Assembly (NCBI GenBank): GCA_002102555.1
Contig: MCFL01000336.1
Coordinates: forward strand, 1-24,493
DNA length: 24,493 bases
Reading direction: 5' to 3'
Origin: Catenaria anguillulae PL171
Lineage: Eukaryota > Blastocladiomycota > Blastocladiomycetes > Blastocladiales > Catenariaceae
The first letter of the stretch is position 1. Each line of letters starts with the position of its first letter. The notes under the pieces were generated by a model. The model saw only the letters and a program-made list of their open reading frames with translations. It did not search any database and was not told the DNA's origin. Of this stretch, positions 9,630 to 19,758 are shown in pieces. The position numbers were made by a program, and so were the translations under genes.

Positions 9630-11335
9630 TTACTCAACAATCACAATATCATCATCGCCATCCTCCTCCCCGTCGCCGCCTGGCCCCGAGACCCCTGCAC
9701 TCTCGTCCATATCCACATCATTAGACGTATCCGACAACAGCTCAACAACTTCCCGCCGCCCACCTGTACTAGCAACCTGCGCACGCGACAGCTGGCGACG
9801 CGCGGCCGATCCGCCTTGCTTCCCACCCGTGAACGTGAGTGCCGACGGAAACCCCGGCATGGCCCTGTGCGGCTCAGGCGTGACCAGAATGGTTGGCGGA
9901 GGCGGATACACGCGCGGTGCAACCGGCGTGGCATCCAACCCGGGTTGCCGACCAATCGATCCTTGCGCGGGATACACCTCCTGGACCGACGCGCGCCGCT
10001 TTTGTATTTGTTTTTGTTTTTGGTTGGCCTTGACGGGCGGCGCCCCCAGAATCGCCGTGAAGGCGCTCACCGATCGGGCTTGCTGGCGGGTACTGGCGAG
10101 CTTGAGGCGGCGCTTGCGCGTTGGTCGATGTGCCGAAGAGAGTGGCGGCGGTGTGGTGGTCGTCGACGGGTCCGACAGGCTGAATTTGCGACCATTGGGC
10201 ACGTTTGCCTTTTTGGATTTCTTGCCGTTGGCCTTCATGGACTTGGATCGCTCTGGGTAGATGGTAGTGTCAATGATTGAGTGCGCGAAGATGCAGAGAA
10301 CCACATGCTCAAGCGATGACATACCGTGATTTCGCAGGACTTGAATGGACTTGAATGCATTTCGTGCAAGCGTGATCTTGTCATAGACGTTCATGGAGGA
10401 TGGAATGAGTAGCTGCCCAAGTTCAACTGTACAGTGCAGGATGGCGGGTGGACTGTAAGTTATAGGCGCATGCACATACATTCGAGTCGCTTTGGAAAAA
10501 TAAGAGGCGTACATTCTTCGAGTGCAAGGTCTAGCGCCATTCGCATCTCATGTTGCGCGACCCGCAAGACTTCAGGGTCGGTGACTCGGCGAGCTGAAGG
10601 TTGAAGCGCGATATCAAACAAGACGTAAGGCAACGGATCAATTTGCATCGTGACAAGTGTATTGTGCGAGGATCCGCCCAGCCTATTTGTGAAAGCGAAT
10701 GGGTAAGTCCAGCCTGCAATCTGAACCTTGAGAGCGCACGTTCAGGTGACGTACGCAAACGTAGAGCGCACATGAAACCACTCCACAACCATTCTCATTG
10801 GATCCGGCAACACCTGTGTTTCGACGAGCTTGATGACGACGTACGAATCCGTTCTTACGATCACTGGCCGGTCGTACGGAACATACTCGTGATCCCACGC
10901 CAAGCCGGCGGCCATCAACCGCACATGCACAGCCATGTCAAACTCGGAATGTGAATTTGCGAGCAACAAACACCATGTCGGAACACTTCCGGCCATGTGA
11001 TCGACGTATCCGTCGAGGTCCGGATATGCCGTGAAGGCCACAGCCCGATCCCTCATGATGGCTTGTCCCTTTTTTCCATGGCCGCCACGGGCAGCCGCCA
11101 CCTCGGCTAGTGCCAGCGTGGTCGCGTCGGATTCGCGCGGGAGTGACGGGACCAGTGCGTTGGTTTCGAGCATGTGCTTGCCCGTAAGACTGTGCTCAAT
11201 CACGGCTACCGCTGTGCCCGTTGGGTCGGCGCGCCGGAGCGTGGTGCCGCGGCCATTGCATACGTCCAGCTCGGACGTGAAGGCAGTCGAGGGAAAGCGC
11301 AGGAGCTCGACGGTGACATGCTTGTGTTGAGGCAT
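9630..11335 (-). CDS. Paralogue A: unrecognised protein with conserved core and SIM-like tail
   Basis: Three exons (11335-10761, 10682-10513, 10426-9630) join to 1542 nt, 513 aa, with no break. The start MPQHKHVTVELLRF matches the start of paralogue B. The core (about residues 60-300) includes WCLLLANSHSEFDM, RPVIVRTDSYVVIKLVE, PMRMVVEWFHVRST and IDPLPYVLFDIALQP. The C-terminal third is disordered and basic (KANGKKSKKAN, RPTRKRRLKLAS, QKQKQIQKRRAS), probably nuclear. It is followed by VVELLSDTSNDVDMDES and an acidic end DDDIVIVE; both look like SUMO-interaction motifs (short hydrophobic core beside acids). Introns are 10683-10760 (phase 2) and 10427-10512 (phase 1). I do not recognise the family; no enzyme motif is visible. 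Confidence 0.8.
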
Positions 11336-11599
11336 GGCGCTCGTTGCATCGGGTGGATTTGAATATAGAGTGACTGGTATTTACATTGGGGTGCGAATGA
11401 TGACCGGCCGGCACCCAGACACGAGTGCGTGAGCCCGGGCTCCCCAAGTTTACGAGATATACCAACACACATAGATAGAGATTTGGATGTTTGAAATGCA
11501 CTCCGCACACGAACGATTTGGCATACAGAACCCAAGCGCTGTCCGCCATGACGCCCGCCAATCCGTTTAACCAAAAACGACCGCAATCCCGCCTCGTAC

Positions 11600-13292
11600 T
11601 TATTCGCCAGTTGCCAGTGCATTCATGAGCGCAACGAGGCTGGCGCATATCTGGGCACGCTGCACATGTGTGAGCTGCGCGGCATTGCCTCGGATCCGAT
11701 CCAACGAACTTGCGATGCCATCCCGCACACGCAACCGGTCCTTGCCTGCCAACACAAGGCCATCGCTTTCCCGAATCAAGTCATGCGCATCCTCGAATCG
11801 ATCCTCGCACACATACGCGTACACGACCGCCGCCAGATCCATCTTGTTGATGCCCGTCTCGCGCACGCTGCGCCAGTCGACCTTGTCTGCATCGCCATGA
11901 CGCGGCGGCGCACGCACTATCGGTGCGAGCGAATCGACATAGCCCATCCAATCCGATGCACTTGGTAGATGCGCTGGACCCGCAGATGCGGCCAGCAAGC
12001 GCGAAATGGCGCGTGCTTCAGCCAACCATTGGTCGCGCGGAATCGCGTCGCAAGACACATGCCATTTGGCTGATGCGAACTTTTCGAGGAGTGGGTCGGA
12101 AGGGGCAAGCAACCGAGCGCGCTCAAGCAGATGAGCACACCGCGGGCAGTGATCTGGATCCAAGTAGCTGGTGCCGAAGGGGCGTAGCGCGTGTGCGAGA
12201 TGGGTCGATTGGCCATTGAGGTCGACGGGGACATGATGGAGGACGAGATTGAGCGAGCCGGATCCATGGCTGGCTTTGTCATCGGCGCCAAGCTCAGAGT
12301 TGAATGGGAGTGTGTGGAGCATGGCCACGTGCGGGTGTACGTGCGAAAAGAGCCACGTGAGTTCGACGGTAGTGTGTTGCCATTTCGGCTCTGCATCGCC
12401 TGCGCAACCAAAAAGCCAGGGAAGAAATTCGGATTCGAGGCAGGTGCGCTTCAGGTGATCCAAAAACTTGGCTGTGAGCGATGAGGTAATGCCTTGGAAC
12501 GCGAATTGTTGCCTCAGTTGGGCAAGGGTCTCGAAGGCTGAGGGAGAAGAGGGGAAAGACGTGTTGAGAAGCAGAGGTGGCGGCGGCATTGTGTGCTGCT
12601 GATGAAGATCGTGAAGGGCGGTAATGTAGGACGTGGAAAAGAGGTCGAACAAGCTCGAATAGCGTGGATGAGTTGTTGCATAGGTCGCCAAGTACATGGT
12701 ATCAATCCGCCACTCGTCAGCACGGTGGTCGTTCATGGTGACAACCATGGAGACGATAAGCAAAACGTCATTGGTTGACACGAGCGTCTCCATGAGCGAT
12801 TCGTTGAGCCCATGCTCCGATTGAGCAAACCCAACGACGCTCACGTCCGTGGCCACTCTGGCAAGCGAGAGCAACACGTCCAATCGGTGCTGCCGGGACC
12901 ACGCGGGCTGGTTGGTGACAATGATACCCTGCATCAATGCCGGAAGCAGGGTCCAGTCGCGGCGAAACACAAGCCAGTCGGATGCTCCTTGAAGCTCTCG
13001 AAAGCAGTCGAGGACCCTGGTGCGGCCAAGCATGGCCCCAAGCTTGAGGGTACGAACAAAGAGCCGGCCCAAGGCACTTTTGCTCGCAAGCCTGGCGGGT
13101 TGCGGATTCGGGTTTGGCGCGAGCGTGGCAACGAGCACAGATAATGGAGGAAAGGAGCGGCCAATGTGGGTGATTCTTGGCCAAGTCAGAGAGTGCTCGT
13201 GCTGTGCGTGCCAGGCTCACGGCAGAGCCAATGTCGAGCCAAGGCACGATAGCTGCGAGCAAATCGTGCGGGAGGTCGGTCAGCGTTGCCAT
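11600..13292 (-). CDS. F-box protein with long helical C-terminal region
   Basis: From ATG 13292 the protein reads MATLTDLPHDLLAAIVPWLD, then IGSAVSLARTARALSDLAKN, a clear F-box (about residues 3-48) of the type that binds Skp1 in SCF ubiquitin ligases. After HPHWPLLSSII the continuing long frame is offset (net one extra base, or two missing, between about 13150 and 13080). It runs uninterrupted for some 500 codons to TAA at 11602-11600. That part is largely helical, with no repeat or catalytic motif I recognise, and has one DPDHCPRCAHLLE segment with a CxxC. Total is about 564 aa. The gene lies between paralogues A and B on the same strand, 265 bases upstream of A's start. Substrate unknown. 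Confidence 0.7.
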
Positions 13293-14114
13293 GACTGCAG
13301 CCACTTATCTTGTATACTAACTGTGGGGAGTGCATTGTGAGGACGTGACGGTTCGTAAAAGAAGCCGGCCGGATGTGGAGTACATCATGTCGATGCCGCC
13401 AGCAGGAGACTGTGGAAAAGGCACGGCCCCAGAAATACATGGCCAACCATCATCAGCCATCGATACGGAGGCAAAAGACATGCGGTGGAACCAACCTATT
13501 GGTCGAGCAGGATCAGCGGCGCCCTACTAGGAGCTGTCATCTCTGTGCCACGCTCAGCTGACGGTATTCGCTGCTCCGTGAAACCGGTCTCACGCGTTCC
13601 CCGTCGATTCAAGGACGCCGAGGCAGCTTGATTTCTCAAAGCACCCCGCCATTTGTCCGAGGAGCGTCCACTGAGCGGTCAAGAACTCCGAAGAGACCAT
13701 GCAGAGGCAGCAGTCCATGGTCGCAGGAGCCCGTTCCCGAAGGCGCGAGCCATTCACCACTGACCCCGTAAATGCACAACCTCAGGCCCGCCCGCATGTC
13801 TATTGGTCCTGCTTGAAGCCTCGCAGTGACAGATCGACGGCGATTTCGATCCAACCAGATGTTGTGAAAGTCGACTCGCAGGATTCGAACCTGCGCCAGT
13901 GCATACAGAATACTCGTCGCACTGCGTTTGCACCAGCAAACAGTAACTAGAAGCCGGAGGCTGTCAGCGAGCTTTGAGAGTGTGAGATGCCTACGAGAGT
14001 CGAGACCAGCGCTTGGACATCGTGTCGAAAGTATATCGATAGAAAATGCACATTTATTATCAAGTCTCGGTCGATTCAAGTTGGCCACACTCCCTTTCCG
14101 AGTCAACACAAGTC
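13293..14114. other. Intergenic region between F-box gene and paralogue B
   Basis: About 820 bases with no convincing gene. It should hold the promoter of the F-box gene (near 13293-13600) and the 3' UTR of paralogue B. At 13876-13895 the minus strand carries a sequence identical to a tRNA T-arm (GCAGG-TTCGAAT-CCTGC), but I could not complete a cloverleaf around it (see rejected items). Confidence 0.45.
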
Positions 14115-15983
14115 CTAGTCATCATCCGAAGAAACCAAATCCACCAATTCAACCTGCCCATCTTCGCCCGCTCTGGCTCCCACTGGTGCCACTACCACGC
14201 CTCCAGTTCCACAAAACACATTTCCCAGCACAATCGTATCTGCTCTAGAATCCGCCCTTGCCGCCGCCACCCCTGGTTTCGCTCCTTGCCTCTCTGCATC
14301 TCACGAACGCCTGGCGGCGTCAACCGGCCCGAGGGCGGCGTGAATCGACTGGCCATTGTTGGCAGCGGCACATCCATCGTGGTCGCTGGTGCCGCATTTG
14401 CCTTCGCAGGCATGGTGGACACGAGCCCCTCGAATGCCGACGTGGGCGCCGGCGTCGCTGGCGCTCGCCATGGTGGTAAAGGCGCTTCCACGCTTGATGT
14501 CGCAGCAGCCAAAACAGAAACGGTGCTCAACCTCGACCGCTTTGCGCTCTTTGCTCTGATGGGCCGTGGGCGTACCGGGCTGATACTCAATGTGGTGAGA
14601 TCGGATGGCGGTGAATCGAGCAGGCGAGACATGTGGAAATCGTGCATGGGCCCGCCGTCTTGGAACCGCGGGTCGAGCTGCGGCGTAGGCGATCGGGTCT
14701 GGTGCATCCAGCCAGGGTTGGTGGATTCGGTCAAGGGCGGGATCAGGCTTGTTGGTGCAGAGTGTGGATTGCTGCGAACTGTGGGTGGATGAGACGAGGT
14801 GATGGGTGCCGCGAGTCGGATACGGTACGGAATTGGACGAGGCAAAGCGGCGGCGAAAGGGGGAACGTACGGGCTTTGCGGAAACGAGCGATGTGGCCGA
14901 AAAAGAAGCGGGTGGCGTCAAGCTTGTCGAGTACGTTGTCATTGCCTGGTACGAGGAGTTGGTTTCGTTTGCCTGTCGTCCCGCCAGCCAACAGGTCAGG
15001 CACTTGTGTGTGCCGTGTGGATGTGTGAGGGGACTTGATCAGGATACGTACAATCATCGGCAGTCAGCCATAAGCTCTTGATGCACCTTGCCCGAGCGAC
15101 CCGCAAATGCTCCAAATTTGCCACTTGCTCCTTGGGCACAACGTATAGGTCCATGAACACGCTCGGGAACCGATCCAACTGGAGCGCCATTTCCGTCGAC
15201 GACGGATCCGTTGCTCCAAGCCTTTGCTTTTGTCAGCTCGTACTGTAAACGGATGGAGCAGTTCACAGCATACATACCCATTCACGGTCCGCATCCGATA
15301 CCACTCGACCACCACCCGCATGGGCGCCAACACATGCGCCTCGCACATCTTGACCAGCGTCCAGCTGTCTGCTCGAACGACCAATGGCCGATCCGCTCAG
15401 TAAATGTGCGTATCCACGTGTGCCCATCGGGCGACATGACGCGCACCGCCGCCGTCATTTCATGTTCCGGGTGCGAGTTGGACAGGACCAGGCACCACAC
15501 GTATGGTGCGGGTAGGCCGTCGCCGGCAATCGGGGCGACGGCGAGTGGCCAGGGGCGTAGCTGTTGACGCCTGGTGGCGATGGGGTTGCCATGGCAACTG
15601 TGTCGGGAAACACGGTGAAGCACGCGACACGATCCGTAAAGTTACACAGTGGCTTGATGGGATGGTCGCGGACAAAGGCATTGTATGCCAATGCATTGGC
15701 GACCGAGCCAGGATGAGAAGGGAGTGAGCATACGTGGCCCTCAAAACCGACAGCGAGTGTTTGCTTACCGGATCGTGTGTCGGCGACGGTACGAATGACC
15801 GTGGTCGCCTTTGCACTGCTGCTGCCAGTGGTGGAACCAGTGAGGTCTCCGTGGTCATAATGGCGGTCAGGCTGCCGAAAGTCGACCGTGGCCCACGGCT
15901 GTGGCGGTGCATCTGCGACAAGGCAAAGAATGGTCCAGCGAGAGCCGGACAATGTCGGCGGTGCATAGCTTGTGCTGTGGCAT
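14115..15983 (-). CDS. Paralogue B: relative of paralogue A, frame broken
   Basis: The start MPQHKLCTADIVRL parallels A. Shared blocks are VWCLVLSNSHPEHEM, RPLVVRADSWTLVK, PMRVVVEWYRMRT, LDRFPSVFMDLYVVP and NQLLVPGNDNVLDKL. Introns 15222-15277 (phase 2) and 14973-15051 (phase 1) fall at the same protein sites as in A, and the middle exon (15221-15052) is 170 nt in both genes, which is strong evidence of common descent. The tail is disordered, Pro/Ser-rich, and ends VELVDLVSSDDD before TAG 14117-14115, a good SUMO-interaction-type motif. Exon 1 needs four one-base additions and exon 3 two to stay coherent (for example the CCCC at 15552-15555); all are of the same sign. This could be assembly error or a decaying copy, while A is intact. 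Function unknown. Confidence 0.7.
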
Positions 15984-16126
15984 GGTTCATGTCAGCGTGC
16001 ATCGGATATCCATAAATTTTTTTGATTGTCTCGCAATAAGATGTCGAAAGGAAAGCGAGTATCATACGAAAGCAGCGAGAACACTAACGAAACACAAACA
16101 CGAATACGAACACGCATAGCAACGCA

Positions 16127-16674
16127 TCATGTGAGACCTTGCATCAAGTCCCGCACACCCTCAAGCAAAGTCAGAAAGTCATAGTCCATTTCATCGCTCC
16201 AAACTGTACAAGACCACAGCCAGTCCCAATGCCCCATCTCTACAGCCATCTCGAACTGCCCGACTGCCCCCAAATGCATCTCCCAGGCTCGACGACCTCG
16301 ACCACCCACTTCGACAAGCCAATTCGCAATGCAATACCTACACGATCCCACATGGATTGCCCAATTGCTACTCTATTCCACCAGCTCTCCTTTTGCTGCG
16401 GGCCTTGACGATCCAACTTCGCTTTTTTATTAACTTTCGTCCTTCCGAGAATTGGAAAACCGTGCGGACAAGAGAAGACTTCAACCGAGCCTGCTTTGCT
16501 TCCCATCCGACAGCACACTGCTACTTTGATCATTCCTTCAATCACATTCAATGCCGCTGACGATAACCTATGAAAGAAGTTTAACTTCTTTCCCCTTTCG
16601 TACCGCCCATGGCGACTGGGTTTCTGCAGCGCCGGTCCCCAGACCGTGTGCAAGCCAGTATCTTTCCGAGGCAT
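16127..16674 (-). CDS. Possible small gene, unidentified
   Basis: The last part reads like a genuine C-terminus: EMHLGAVGQFEMAVEMGHWD, then WLWSCTVWSDEMDYDFLTLL and EGVRDLMQGLT before TGA 16129-16127. Upstream, in a different frame, comes SMWDRVGIALRIGLSKWVVE. The two join if one G is missing from the GGG near 16293, the same defect seen elsewhere in the window. The stretch before that (to about 16674) is open but less convincing and may be intron or 5' UTR. No family recognised. It would lie directly upstream of paralogue B on the same strand, about 140 bases away. Confidence 0.4.
16572..16592. repeat. Perfect inverted repeat
   Basis: A 10-bp arm GAAAGAAGTT and its exact complement are separated by a single T. 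This is probably a protein-binding palindrome rather than an RNA hairpin, as the loop is too short. Heat-shock elements have alternating GAA/TTC units, and this sequence contains GAA and TTC pentamer-like pieces, but not in the strict nGAAn spacing. Confidence 0.6.
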
Positions 16675-17155
16675 TCCTTTTCTGTGGTTATATTGCTGCT
16701 TTATGGTGCTAGACTTTCGACTTTGGCTGTTGGATTGCTGCTTTAGTCTTTTTCATGAGGACGCAGCTTGCTTTGCGTCATGGGTATGTCAGCTAGAGTG
16801 CCCCTTGCAACATGTACCGTCTGCAGACCGACGCAATCATTTGGCGCCCATGAGGAGGCGACGATTCAAGATCGAGAAGCCATAGAAGATGGAGAAAAAA
16901 GGCAGAAGGACGTCGTTACATAACTCCAATTGCACGCTCACGGTTGGAACAAGTTGAAGTCAAAAGTGAAAGAATACATGTAAATAAATGCATGGCACAT
17001 CAAGAGAACGTAAAGGGTAATGCAAGCGACTCGACAGGGCCGATTTGACGGAGAATCAATAGAGCGGCAATGAACAAATGTTCTACATACATCGACAACG
17101 GCAAACTAACAAGCAAGCAAACAAAACCGAGACAAGAAACCGAAAATGGAAACCC
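16675..17155. other. Downstream region of the DnaJ gene
   Basis: About 480 bases. The part nearest the DnaJ stop is A-rich on the plus strand (T-rich on the DnaJ strand), as expected of a 3' UTR and polyadenylation region. No gene recognised. Confidence 0.45.
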
Positions 17156-18682
17156 TTACTGCGACGCGCACTGGACACCGGGTCCATGATGTCCATGCTC
17201 ATCATCGTCCTCGTCCATGGCATCCATGTGGCCGCGCGCGCCATTTGCCCCACCGGCACTGCCGCCAGCACCGACCTTTGGCTCGGCCAACACACATTCG
17301 TCGACCTCGGCCTTTGACAAGTCGGGCAACGGCATGCGTGCGGGAGGGCCTTTTCGAGGAAGGCGAGCTTTTCGGGACTGAGTTGCGAGGGCTCCGGGAA
17401 CTTGACCTTGAAGGTGATGATGAGATCACCAAACTCGTGGTGCCTCTGGGTGGGGAACCCTTCGCTCTCAATCATCTTGACGCACCCGGGGTGGATCACC
17501 TCGCCGGGAATGATGGACACGTGCAACCACCGGTCGTCCAAGTGCTGCACGGCAAATTGGCCACCGGCCAGGGCCGTCAACAAATCCACCTCTTGCTCCA
17601 TCAACAACATGGCGCCGTTGCGCTTGAAGCGCGGATGGGGTTTTTCCTCGAGAATGATGACCACGTCGCCAGGCAGCATACCCGGCTGTTGATCGGCCTC
17701 CTCGCGGAACACAATCTTTTGGCCGTCCTTCATGCCACGCTCAATGTGGATCTCGAGAATCTTGCGCTCGTTGGTTACCTTTTTCCCCTTGCACTCGCCA
17801 CACCGGTCCTTGTCGCGAATCGTCTCGCCCGTGCCCGAACAGTCTGGGCAAGGAGTCTGGAATTGCTGAATCATGGGGCCCAATTGCCGGATTTGCACGC
17901 GCACACCTTGGCCGCGGCACCCCGCGCACTTTTGCACGGCGCCTTCCTTGCCACCGCGCCCGTCGCATTTCGGGCAAAGCACCGTCTTGTTGAGAGCCAG
18001 CTTGGACGTTTTGCCGCGGTACAGGTCCTCGAGCGACACCTTGAGCACATGGGCCATGTCTTTACCCTTGCGCGGGCCTTGAGGGCAGACGGGCCGCCGC
18101 GGCCGCCGCCCATGCCAAACAAGTGCGAAAACAGATCGGTCGGGTCCATGCCGCCGCCCATACCGCCTGCACCGCCTTCGAGGCCAGCTTCGCCAAATCT
18201 GGTTGTTGATTTTTTTTTTTTTTTGGTGAGGCATGTGTGAGTTGCATTGCAGGGATGGGTGCGAGTGAAAGAAACGACGAACCGGTCGTAAACGGAGCGC
18301 TTTTCAGAGTCGGAGAGGATTTCAAAGGCGTGGGAAATGTCCTTGAACTTGTTGGCGGCCTCCTCATCACCGGGGTTCTATCGCAGAAAGGGTTGAAAAG
18401 CGAGTGAGTGAGCAACGAGGGCGGCATGACTGGACGCATGAGTACAAGGAAAGACGGACCTTGTCGGGGTCTGTTGTTTTTTCGTCGGAATGATTCCACG
18501 ATGGACAGCAGGCAAGTGAGTAAGTGATCGCAGAAACAGTCGTCGGCGGCACAATGCCGAGGCAATGAGCAAGAGTACGCACGGAACTTGAGGGCAAGCT
18601 TACGGTAGGCCTTCTTGAGATCGGCCTCGGAGGCATCAGGGCTGACGCCCAGCAAGTCGTAGTACTTTGTTTCGCGGACCAT
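17156..18682 (-). CDS. YDJ1: Type I (class A) DnaJ/Hsp40, Ydj1-like, farnesylated
   Basis: Exons are 18682-18583, 18470-18460 (11 nt), 18377-18283 and 18198-17156. The J-domain opens [20 protein letters not shown]. Its HPD motif is assembled from the first exon and the 11-nt microexon, and it ends [15 protein letters not shown] Gly-rich linker (about residues 70-100) and four zinc-finger repeats follow ([32 protein letters not shown]), then the substrate-binding domain ([30 protein letters not shown]). The C-terminus is VQCASQ, a CaaX farnesylation box identical to the end of yeast Ydj1. Predicted length is 416 aa, close to Ydj1's 409. It stimulates Hsp70 ATPase in cytosol and on ER membranes. 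Two one-base frame changes occur, at GGG runs 18091-18093 and 17342-17344 (plus-strand positions). Confidence 0.95.
18460..18470 (-). other. 11-nt microexon of the DnaJ gene
   Basis: Only these 11 bases (ACCCCGACAAG on the coding strand), flanked by an ACAG acceptor and a GTCCGT donor, restore the J-domain sequence KFHPDKNPGD between exon 1 (ending phase 1) and exon 3 (starting phase 0). Flanking introns are 18471-18582 (112 nt) and 18378-18459 (82 nt). Confidence 0.9.
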
Positions 18683-19254
18683 GTTGGAAATGGAATCGGT
18701 ATCGGTATCGGTATCGATTTCGGAGGGGAGACAAGGCTGGGGGATGGACCAATAGTCAGCGTCAGCGTTGACGACGATATGTAAGTGGCAGGCTCATGCT
18801 TGGCTGGGCTCGGCTCGACAGGCATGGAATGGACGCATGAACATACATGGAGTGTCAGGGCGTGTGGCAGGGCAAACCGTGAGTGACGGAATAGACGTGG
18901 GCAGGGCGTGGAGTCGGCGGGCTGTGCGGAGGGCAGTGGATCCAATATGAGCAATCGGTCGTCGGTGTTGTCTTGCCAGAGTGATTCCTTCCCCGAGTGA
19001 GGTGAGGCGTGTGTGTGAGTAACCAGAGTCAGCCAGCGATTCGCAAGGATGGCCAGCGAACATTCAGTCAGCTCGCGTCACGTGCGCTCATGCTTCCAGC
19101 TTTTGCTTTGCGACGTGAGTTCATCTTTGTGTACATATCTCGCTTCCTTGCCTGCTTGCTCGCTAAGTATCTCGCCAACGATGCTCGATGCGCTTCGAAT
19201 CGGTTCGATCCCGCGGGATGGTACACGCCGACCGAGGCCGGACGTGAGCATTCA
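18683..19254. promoter_or_regulatory. DnaJ upstream region
   Basis: About 570 bases upstream of the DnaJ start. It contains a short hexanucleotide repeat, three copies of ATCGGT (18695-18713), within the probable 5' UTR. I did not find a clear heat-shock element. No gene recognised. Confidence 0.45.
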
Positions 19255-19758
19255 TCAGAATGGCATGTGAAGACAGTGAAGCGACTGTTTCGGTGTTGGC
19301 GCTGGCGCTGGCGCTTGCGAGACTTTGGCTCCAAAGCCTGAGGCAGATCAAGGGAGCAACAGCTTTGACGTTGTTGAACGCTGGGCCAAAGAATATGCCC
19401 CGATCGCGAGTAAATACCCACAACTTGAAGGCGATATGCACTTACCTACGCGTACACAAGCGGCCAGCTCTTGACTTTGAATCAAGGCTATAATGTAGCG
19501 TGTAGAGGACGCGGTTTCGCGGTTTTCGCCCTGCAGCGTGCCGACAGCGAAGGCGGCGGCACTGCCAATGGCATCACATGAGTCCACCCCAAAGCAACGC
19601 TCGATAGGGAATCGATAACAATAGTTACACACACCAACAAACGAATAAGAGCCCAAGTCACCTCTCAACAAGATTGCTACACTCGACGCAACCGCTCCTT
19701 GGCTTTGCTGCTGCTCTGTGATTGACGTCTGCCACCGACATTCTTCTGATATGATCAT
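19255..19758 (-). CDS. Possible small two-exon gene, unidentified
   Basis: An open frame from ATG 19758 runs to 19446 and ends in a perfect donor (GTAAGT at 19445). With the acceptor CCTCAG ending at 19338 it continues in frame, giving VRVGFGAKVSQAPAPAPTPK and a stop at 19257-19255. The intron would be 108 nt, typical here. Sequence in the last part of exon 1 (GSAAAFAVGTLQGENRETAS, then YIIALIQSQELAACVRV) is protein-like. The proposed start overlaps the start of dolichol kinase on the other strand, so the true start may lie further in. No family recognised. Confidence 0.33.

Noticed and set aside
13868-14003. tRNA on the minus strand: perfect T-arm (GCAGG-TTCGAAT-CCTGC) and a distant 7-base match able to pair as acceptor stem
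   Set aside because: No D-arm with GG, no anticodon loop with U33 and a sound stem could be drawn with or without an intron. The acceptor match is a TCGA-rich heptamer that could occur by chance. tRNAscan-SE would settle it.
9630-16000. A and B as HORMA-domain (Mad2/Hop1/Rev7/Atg13) proteins
   Set aside because: Some helix and strand patterns are suggestive, but no signature residues could be matched, so I left the family open.
17146-18240. 364-codon plus-strand open frame
   Set aside because: It lies exactly opposite the DnaJ coding region and reads as Leu/Arg/His-rich shadow sequence.
19441-19500. tRNA-Gln-like anticodon stem-loop (CTTGA-CTTTGAA-TCAAG)
   Set aside because: No matching T-arm, D-arm or acceptor stem at the right distances.
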